This document shows, in pieces, positions 7,053-12,291 of a stretch of DNA of 12,291 bases. How positions within the stretch are numbered: the first letter of the stretch is position 1; every line of letters starts with the position of its first letter. The position numbers and the translations under genes were made by a program. The notes under the pieces were generated by a model. The model saw only the letters and a program-made list of their open reading frames with translations. It was not told where the DNA came from and did no database searches. Source of the stretch: Syntrophomonadaceae bacterium (GTDB lineage Bacteria > Bacillota > Dethiobacteria > DTU022); the NCBI GenBank assembly GCA_007126465.1, contig SLBE01000034.1:1-12291 (forward strand), in the 5' to 3' direction.

Positions 7053-9140
7053 TTGACCCAACATGATAACCATGAATTAGCTTTGGACAGTATTCACCCG
7101 CCCTGCCAGTCTGCTTGCCCGGTAAACCAGGGTGTCCGTGATTATTTGCTGGCCATAGCAACCGGCGATTTCGACCGGGCGCTGGCGATAATCAAGGAAA
7201 CTAATCCCCTGCCATTTGTTTGTGGCACTATCTGTGCTCATCACTGTGAAGATGAATGTCGCCGTAATGATGTTGATAAACCACCATCTATCCGCGGATT
7301 AAAGCGCTTTGCAGTTGAAAACGGCAAAGCAAAGATTCAACCCCTTGAAGGCGGACCAAAGCTGAAAGGCAAGGTAGCTGTAATCGGAGCAGGTCCATCA
7401 GGCTTAACCGCAGCTTTTGACCTGGCCCGCCAGGGAGCAGAAGTTACGGTTTTTGAGCGTGAAGAATCTGCCGGTGGGGCAGTTCGCCACTATATACCTC
7501 TCTACCGTCTACCGGATGAAGCAGTTGACCAGGATATTGATGAAATTGCTGAGCAGGGAGTGGATTTTAAGTATGGCGTAGATTTTGGGAAAGATATCAC
7601 AATAGATCAGCTTAAGGAGGAAGGATATAAGTCAGTTGTTCTGGCCCTGGGTTTACCGGTAAGCAAAGGTTTGAATATTCCCGGTACAGAAGGCGATGGG
7701 GTTCTTTATGCACTCCCATTCCTGAAAGCTGTTAAAAGAGAAGGGTTCAAGTTTGAAGGAAGTCCCACAGTTGTTGTTATCGGTGGTGGCAACGTGGCTA
7801 TGGATGTTGCCCGGTCTGCCCTGAGAGCAGGCGCGGCAAACGTTAAGTTGGCCTGTCTTGAGTGTGATGACGAAATGCCGGCTTTTGAATGGGAAATAGA
7901 AGAAGCCAGGGAAGAGGGAGTCGAGTTCAATACCTCCTGGGGTCCTGATAAAATTGCCAGGGACGGTGATAAAGTGACCGGCCTTGAAGTTGTGGAATGC
8001 AGCTGTGTTTTTGACCCGGATGGGCGTTTTAATCCCGAATTTAACCGGGATAATAGAAAAGTGTTGGACGCAGATATTGTCATATATGCAATTGGCCAGG
8101 GTGGCGATCCCGAACCTCTTCGCGACCAGGTTGAATTAAATGAGCGCGGCATTGTTGTTTTTAATAGCAACAAAATGACCACCAGCCGTGAAGGGGTCTT
8201 TAGCTGCGGTGAAATGATTACCGGTCCCGGTTCTGCCGTTCAGGCCATGGGTAATGGTAGGCTGGCCGCCCAGGCGGTTTCTGCTTACTTGCTGGGTAAA
8301 GATTTTGATGTGGCCAAGGTCGAATACGAACAAAAACCGGAACTTGAAAAACTTGATGAGAAAGTAGCCGGTGAAGTCGGCCAGATGGCTCGTCACGAAA
8401 TACCGATGTTAACCCCGGAAGAGCGGGTAAAGCACTTCAAACAGGCTGAAATCGGTTATGACGCCGAACTGGCTGTATGTGAAGCCCGCCGCTGCCTGAC
8501 CTGTGCTGCCGGGGCAGCCCAGGATGAAGATTTATGTGTACACTGCCTGACCTGTGTCAGGGTATGTCCATACGATGTACCTATAGTTAACGCTGAAGGT
8601 AAGGTTGAAGTTAGGAATGAACAATGCCAGGCCTGTGGCCTTTGCATCAGTTTCTGCCCGGTTTATGCTATCAAGTTCCGTGCTCCTTATGTTGAAGAAG
8701 CGGTTGCTTCTATTGAGCCGGCGGTTGAAAAAATGGTAGCCGGTAAAAATGGAAAAGATACGGTTCTGGCGATTACCTGTTCTTACGGGGCCTTTGCTCT
8801 GCCTGAATTTGTTAACCGGGAATTCAAAGATATTGGAGTTGTCAGGTATCCCTGTGTTGCCAAGCTTGACACAGCACATCTTCTGAAGGCTGTTGAAGCC
8901 GGTGCAGACAAGGTGGTTGTGGTCGGATGTAAAGAAAGTGATAAATTCGAATGCCAGTATAAAGATGTCAGTTACTGGTCACAGAGAAAAGCTGTTCATG
9001 CTTCCGACTTAATGGAAATGCTTGGTATGGAGCGTGAATGTATTGCTTACACAGAAATTGCCGGAGAAGAGCTGAATAAGTTCGAAGAACTTATAGCCGA
9101 AGCGCTTACAAAACCGGAGCCTGAAGAAGAGGAAGCTTAG
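7053..9140 (+). CDS. FAD/NAD(P) oxidoreductase fused to two [4Fe-4S] clusters and an MvhD-like domain
   Basis: This 695-residue soluble flavo-iron-sulfur protein has three parts. Residues 1-485 resemble the GltD/NfnB family: cysteines at 18, 22, 57, 61, 65 and 69 for N-terminal Fe-S binding, an FAD loop GAGPSG (112-117), a pyridine-nucleotide loop GGGNVAMD (244-251) and a closing CEARRCLTC (476-484). Residues 495-535 carry two ferredoxin motifs, C495/498/501/505 and C525/528/531/535. Residues 570-665 resemble the MvhD/FlpD electron-transfer domain, with Cys576, 601, 626 and 634. The tail is acidic. TTG 7053 is 8 bases after AAGGAG (7039-7044). It probably moves electrons between NAD(P)H, flavin, ferredoxin and a partner, possibly by electron bifurcation, but no hydrogenase, Hdr or formate dehydrogenase genes are adjacent to show the partner. 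The exact reaction is unknown. The architecture is clear; the function is inferred. Confidence 0.9.
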   Translation: MTQHDNHELALDSIHPPCQSACPVNQGVRDYLLAIATGDFDRALAIIKETNPLPFVCGTICAHHCEDECRRNDVDKPPSIRGLKRFAVENGKAKIQPLEGGPKLKGKVAVIGAGPSGLTAAFDLARQGAEVTVFEREESAGGAVRHYIPLYRLPDEAVDQDIDEIAEQGVDFKYGVDFGKDITIDQLKEEGYKSVVLALGLPVSKGLNIPGTEGDGVLYALPFLKAVKREGFKFEGSPTVVVIGGGNVAMDVARSALRAGAANVKLACLECDDEMPAFEWEIEEAREEGVEFNTSWGPDKIARDGDKVTGLEVVECSCVFDPDGRFNPEFNRDNRKVLDADIVIYAIGQGGDPEPLRDQVELNERGIVVFNSNKMTTSREGVFSCGEMITGPGSAVQAMGNGRLAAQAVSAYLLGKDFDVAKVEYEQKPELEKLDEKVAGEVGQMARHEIPMLTPEERVKHFKQAEIGYDAELAVCEARRCLTCAAGAAQDEDLCVHCLTCVRVCPYDVPIVNAEGKVEVRNEQCQACGLCISFCPVYAIKFRAPYVEEAVASIEPAVEKMVAGKNGKDTVLAITCSYGAFALPEFVNREFKDIGVVRYPCVAKLDTAHLLKAVEAGADKVVVVGCKESDKFECQYKDVSYWSQRKAVHASDLMEMLGMERECIAYTEIAGEELNKFEELIAEALTKPEPEEEEA

Positions 9141-9162
9141 AGCAGCTTCATAGAAGACTTCA

Positions 9163-9196
9163 AAAGCCCCGGTATCCAAGATGGTGCCGGGGCTTT
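9163..9196 (+). terminator. Intrinsic terminator after the oxidoreductase gene
   Basis: AAAGCCCCGG (9163-9172) pairs perfectly with CCGGGGCTTT (9187-9196). Four more inner pairs, two of them G-U, close a 6-base loop at 9177-9182. The GC-rich stem is flanked by A residues on the left and TTT on the right, so it could work in both directions, though the T tract is short. It lies 23 bases after the stop codon and separates this unit from dnaG-rpoD. Confidence 0.8.
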
Positions 9197-9207
9197 GATG
9201 TTAGAAA

Positions 9208-9236
9208 GAAGGAAAGGTCAGTGGCCTGTCGAATAG
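9208..9236 (+). promoter_or_regulatory. Putative sigma-H promoter for dnaG-rpoD, overlapping a Spo0A-box-like site
   Basis: GAAGGAAAG (9208-9216) matches the sigma-H -35 consensus RnAGGAwww at all but the last base. GTCGAATAG (9228-9236) matches the -10 consensus RnnGAATww at all but the last base. The spacer is 11 bases, as expected. TGTCGAA (9227-9233) is also the core of the Spo0A box. The B. subtilis sigA operon is known to include a sigma-H-dependent promoter, which makes this placement plausible. The leader to dnaG would be about 85-90 bases. Confidence 0.5.
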
Positions 9237-9257
9237 TAGACATCTGTGAAAAAACAC

Positions 9258-9285
9258 TTGAATGAATAGGATATAGTTTAATAAT
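9258..9285 (+). promoter_or_regulatory. Possible vegetative promoter for dnaG-rpoD
   Basis: TTGAAT (9258-9263) is followed after 16 bases by AATAAT (9280-9285), each with two mismatches or fewer to the sigma-A consensus. A housekeeping promoter is expected here because a strong terminator precedes the operon. Other nearby -10-like strings (TATAGT 9272-9277) make the exact choice uncertain. Confidence 0.4.
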
Positions 9286-9330
9286 CCTTAAATTTTAAGA
9301 AAACCTGTTAACCGATAGTAGGTGTTTTTT

Positions 9331-11163
9331 GTGTCTCAGGGTATACCGGAGGAAATAGTTGATGAAATCAGGCAAAGAACAGACCTGGTCAGTTTGATTA
9401 ATGAATATATTAAACTGGAGCGAAGAGGAAAGAATATGGTCGGTTTATGTCCGTTTCATAATGAAAAAACACCTTCTTTTTCTGTTTCTCCTGATAAGCA
9501 GCTTTATCATTGTTTTGGCTGTGGAGCATCAGGAAATGTTTTCAGCTTGATTATGCAAATGGAAAACCTTACCTTTCCGGAGGCTGCACATTACCTCGCA
9601 CGCAAAGCTGGTGTTACAGTTCCTGAAAAAAAAGCTCAGACCGGAGTGGAAAGCCTAAAAGATAAAATTTATCGCCTGAATGAACTGGCTGCCCGTTTTT
9701 ATGCTTATCATTTACATAACAGCGAAGGCGGTAAAAAGGCTTATAATTATTTACTGAAAAGAGGAATTAAACAGGAAGCAATAGAATTGTTTAAGCTGGG
9801 CTATGCTCCGCCCGGATGGACAGGTTTTTATAACTTTGCCTTGAAAAAAGGAGCGCCGCCAGACTTGATGGTTAAAAGCGGGCTGGTGTCACCGGGCAGG
9901 GAGAAAGGTTACTACGATCGCTTCAGGGATCGGGTAATGTTCCCTATTTTTAATATCAGCGGCAAAATAGCCGGTTTTGGTGGCAGAACAATGTCAGAAG
10001 GAGATAAAAGCGGGCCAAAATATTTAAATTCTCCGGAAACACCGGTCTTCGATAAGGGTAACATGCTTTATGGCCTGAATCTGGCACGGGAAGAAATCCG
10101 GAGACAAAAAAAAGCAATAGTGACAGAAGGATACACAGATGTGATTACGGCATACCAGGCGGGGATAAAGAATTGTGTTGCATCCCTGGGTACTGCGTTG
10201 ACTGCTGAGCAGGGAAGGCTTTTGCGCAATCAAGCAGATACGGTAGTTACTGCCTATGATTCTGATACTGCGGGTCAGGCTGCTACATGGCGTGGTTTGG
10301 CCATCCTTCAGTCAACTGGCTGCCTTGTCGAGGTAGCCGAAATGCCTGAGGGCAGTGACCCTGATACATTTATAAGAAAAAATGGGCCGGAGAAGTTTCA
10401 TGATCTTGTCAGCGAGGCCCTGCCTTTGATAAAATACAGGCTTCAACAACTTAAGAAGCGCCATGATTTAACTTCAGATAAAGGAAGAATAGACTTCATT
10501 GAAGAATTGATGCCTTTCCTGCTGACAGCTGTCAATCAAATTGAGCAGGATTATTATCTTAAGAAAGCTGCTGAAATATTGGACATTGAAGAAGATGCCT
10601 TGCGCCGGGAGTTGAAAAAAAGGAGAAGCTATGATAAGCGGAAATGGAAAAAAGAGGATTTAAGCAAAGAAATTGAGCCGCAAAAGATAAGTCTCAGACC
10701 GGAAGAAAAAAATATATTATCTTTGATGCTTCAGAGCAAGGAAATAGCCGAAGAAGGGCGAAATCTTTTAAAGCTGGATTATCTAGATAATTCAGAAGCA
10801 AAAAAAGTTATTGAGGAAATTTGGAACCTGAGCGCAGGAGAATTGGTCTTTAGTATAGAAAAACTCCTTAATAAGTTTGAAGATCAACAGATTGTTAGCA
10901 TTATATCCGAAGCAGCAACTAATCCTGAAATGCAGGATATTACAGATCAAACAGCGAAGCGTATGCTAAGTGATAGTATTAATAAATTGCACATGCTTTG
11001 GATAAATAGAAAGCTAAAAGAGTTGGAAGAAAAGCGGAAAAGCTATGAAGCCCGCGGAATGTATAATGAGGCGAATGAATTGCTAATGAAAGAAAACGAA
11101 TTGATAAAGCATAAAGGTAGTAACCCTGATCTTTTAGGGAAAGGAGGGGATTTCAATGGCTAA
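9331..11163 (+). CDS. dnaG: DNA primase
   Basis: Primase makes the RNA primers for replication and works with the DnaB helicase at the fork. The product has 610 residues, near the usual bacterial length. The N-terminal CHC2 zinc-ribbon is C40-x2-H43-x17-C61-x2-C64. The RNA-polymerase core includes DRVMFPIF (200-207) and YLNSPET (231-237). The Toprim metal site has EGYTD (266-270) and DSD (310-312). The last 150 or so residues are helical and charged, as in the DnaB-binding domain. I chose GTG 9331 over GTG 9322: it places AGGTG (9320-9324) 6 bases upstream, and its zinc-ligand numbering equals what I recall for Geobacillus primase. The Shine-Dalgarno is weak. The 3' end overlaps rpoD by eight bases, implying coupled translation. 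Confidence 0.97.
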   Translation: MSQGIPEEIVDEIRQRTDLVSLINEYIKLERRGKNMVGLCPFHNEKTPSFSVSPDKQLYHCFGCGASGNVFSLIMQMENLTFPEAAHYLARKAGVTVPEKKAQTGVESLKDKIYRLNELAARFYAYHLHNSEGGKKAYNYLLKRGIKQEAIELFKLGYAPPGWTGFYNFALKKGAPPDLMVKSGLVSPGREKGYYDRFRDRVMFPIFNISGKIAGFGGRTMSEGDKSGPKYLNSPETPVFDKGNMLYGLNLAREEIRRQKKAIVTEGYTDVITAYQAGIKNCVASLGTALTAEQGRLLRNQADTVVTAYDSDTAGQAATWRGLAILQSTGCLVEVAEMPEGSDPDTFIRKNGPEKFHDLVSEALPLIKYRLQQLKKRHDLTSDKGRIDFIEELMPFLLTAVNQIEQDYYLKKAAEILDIEEDALRRELKKRRSYDKRKWKKEDLSKEIEPQKISLRPEEKNILSLMLQSKEIAEEGRNLLKLDYLDNSEAKKVIEEIWNLSAGELVFSIEKLLNKFEDQQIVSIISEAATNPEMQDITDQTAKRMLSDSINKLHMLWINRKLKELEEKRKSYEARGMYNEANELLMKENELIKHKGSNPDLLGKGGDFNG

Positions 11164-12271
11164 AGATTTAGAGAAAACGATTTCCCTCGAAGATGCTCAA
11201 CTTGAATTAGTTGAACGTGGAAAAAATAAGGGATCAATTAGCTATAAAGAAATCATTGAAACGCTGCAGCCGTATGAGCTTTCTGTGGAAGCACTGGATA
11301 ATTTTTATGATAAATTAGCTCAGAATGGGATTGAGATAACCGATGATACGACCGCAACAGTTAAGGAAGCAGCCCAGGATGATGATTCTGATGGAGATGC
11401 TAAAGCCGAAAGTACTGATTTGCTTTCTGTTCCTGAAGGGGTTACCGTAAATGATCCTGTACGGATGTACTTAAAAGAAATCGGCAAAATTCCTCTCCTT
11501 ACTTCAGAAGAGGAAGTTGAGCTGGCTAAGGCTATTGAGCAAAATAATGAAGACGCCCGCAGGCGTTTAGCAGAGGCAAACCTTCGATTGGTAGTAAGCA
11601 TAGCCAAGAAATATGTAGGTAGAGGTATGCTTTTCCTGGACCTGATCCAGGAAGGAAACCTTGGGTTAATTAAAGCGGTCGAGAAGTTCGATTATCGTAA
11701 AGGCTATAAGTTCAGCACTTATGCTACCTGGTGGATCCGTCAAGCCATTACCAGGGCAATAGCTGATCAGGCCAGGACTATTCGTATACCGGTTCATATG
11801 GTTGAAACAATTAATAAGCTGATCCGTATATCACGACAGCTTGTCCAGGAGCTGGGCCGTGAACCTCTACCCGAAGAAATTGCCCAGGAAATGAATATCA
11901 GTGAGGATAGGGTCAGGGAGATTCTGAAAATTGCCCAGGAGCCTGTTTCACTTGAAACCCCGATTGGTGAAGAGGATGACAGTCATCTCGGTGATTTTAT
12001 TGAAGATCATGAAGCGCAGGCTCCTGCCGATGCAGCTGCTTTTGAACTGTTAAAAGAACAGCTGGAAGACGTACTCGATACTTTATCTGCCCGGGAAGAA
12101 AAAGTATTAAGGCTGCGTTTTGGCCTTGATGATGGCAGATCCAGGACCCTTGAAGAGGTCGGGCAGTTTTTCGGAGTTACCCGGGAGCGCATTAGGCAGA
12201 TTGAAGCAAAGGCCCTGCGCAAGCTACGGCATCCCATGCGCAGTAAAAGGCTTCGCGACTACCTCGAATAA
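11156..12271 (+). CDS. rpoD: Primary RNA polymerase sigma factor (sigma-70/SigA)
   Basis: This is the housekeeping sigma factor, which directs RNA polymerase to -35/-10 promoters such as the one at 133-161. The product has 371 residues, the compact Gram-positive SigA size without the long non-conserved insert of proteobacterial RpoD. A region 1.1-like segment covers about 25-62 and is followed by an acidic linker (63-90). Region 1.2 starts at DPVRMYLKEIG (100-110). Region 2 includes LDLIQEGNLGLIKAVEKFDY (161-180) and YATWWIRQAITRAI (189-202), the -10-recognition helix. Region 3 covers about 212-290. Region 4.2 has VTRERIRQIEAKALRKLR (341-358), the -35-binding helix-turn-helix. ATG 11156 lies 8 bases after a strong AAAGGAGG (11140-11147), inside the end of dnaG. 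The symbol sigA is equally appropriate. Confidence 0.98.
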   Translation: MAKDLEKTISLEDAQLELVERGKNKGSISYKEIIETLQPYELSVEALDNFYDKLAQNGIEITDDTTATVKEAAQDDDSDGDAKAESTDLLSVPEGVTVNDPVRMYLKEIGKIPLLTSEEEVELAKAIEQNNEDARRRLAEANLRLVVSIAKKYVGRGMLFLDLIQEGNLGLIKAVEKFDYRKGYKFSTYATWWIRQAITRAIADQARTIRIPVHMVETINKLIRISRQLVQELGREPLPEEIAQEMNISEDRVREILKIAQEPVSLETPIGEEDDSHLGDFIEDHEAQAPADAAAFELLKEQLEDVLDTLSAREEKVLRLRFGLDDGRSRTLEEVGQFFGVTRERIRQIEAKALRKLRHPMRSKRLRDYLE

Positions 12272-12291
12272 AGAGTATTTTTCTGCGTAAA

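Noticed and set aside
9322..9330. GTG 9322 as the dnaG start
   Set aside because: It has no Shine-Dalgarno upstream and adds three residues (MFF) not expected in the family; GTG 9331 fits the spacing and zinc-ligand numbering better.

Overview
This window looks like a piece of a chromosome from an anaerobic member of the Bacillota (class Clostridia, perhaps Peptococcaceae- or Syntrophomonadaceae-like). The evidence is a glycine T-box leader, the two-subunit glycyl-tRNA synthetase, strong purine-rich Shine-Dalgarno sites, a pyruvate phosphate dikinase with its DUF299 regulator, a flavin/iron-sulfur oxidoreductase carrying an MvhD-type domain, and a dnaG-rpoD pair. All seven complete genes, and the gene tail at the left edge, lie on the plus strand. 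There are no RNA genes other than the T-box leader, and no mobile elements or CRISPR arrays.

Layout: (1) 1-123, the last 40 residues of a heavy-metal P-type ATPase. (2) 133-386, a promoter and T-box leader with a GGC specifier and a UGGA T-box end, reading uncharged tRNA-Gly. (3) 410-3366, glyQ and glyS, overlapping by one base. (4) 3367-3476, a 110-bp gap with two crossing inverted repeats, one of which covers the next Shine-Dalgarno site, and a possible sigma-H promoter. (5) 3477-6943, the PPDK regulatory protein and ppdK, overlapping by four bases. (6) 7053-9140, a single-chain GltD-like/2x[4Fe-4S]/MvhD-like oxidoreductase, followed by a clear terminator. (7) 9197-9330, a control region with a good sigma-H promoter match overlapping a Spo0A-box-like sequence. 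(8) 9331-12271, dnaG and rpoD, overlapping by eight bases.

The gene order resembles that of Bacillus subtilis (glyQ-glyS-ccpN-yqfL-yqxD-dnaG-sigA, from memory). Here ccpN and yqxD are missing, and ppdK plus the iron-sulfur oxidoreductase occupy the interval. The cluster therefore joins translation (GlyRS), replication and transcription initiation (DnaG, SigA), pyruvate/PEP interconversion with its switch, and a probable low-potential electron carrier. The enzymes belong to known families. I see no clearly undescribed multi-gene system. The least ordinary items are the 3367-3476 intergenic structure, the oxidoreductase with its altered MvhD cysteine pattern, and the sigma-H-like promoters.
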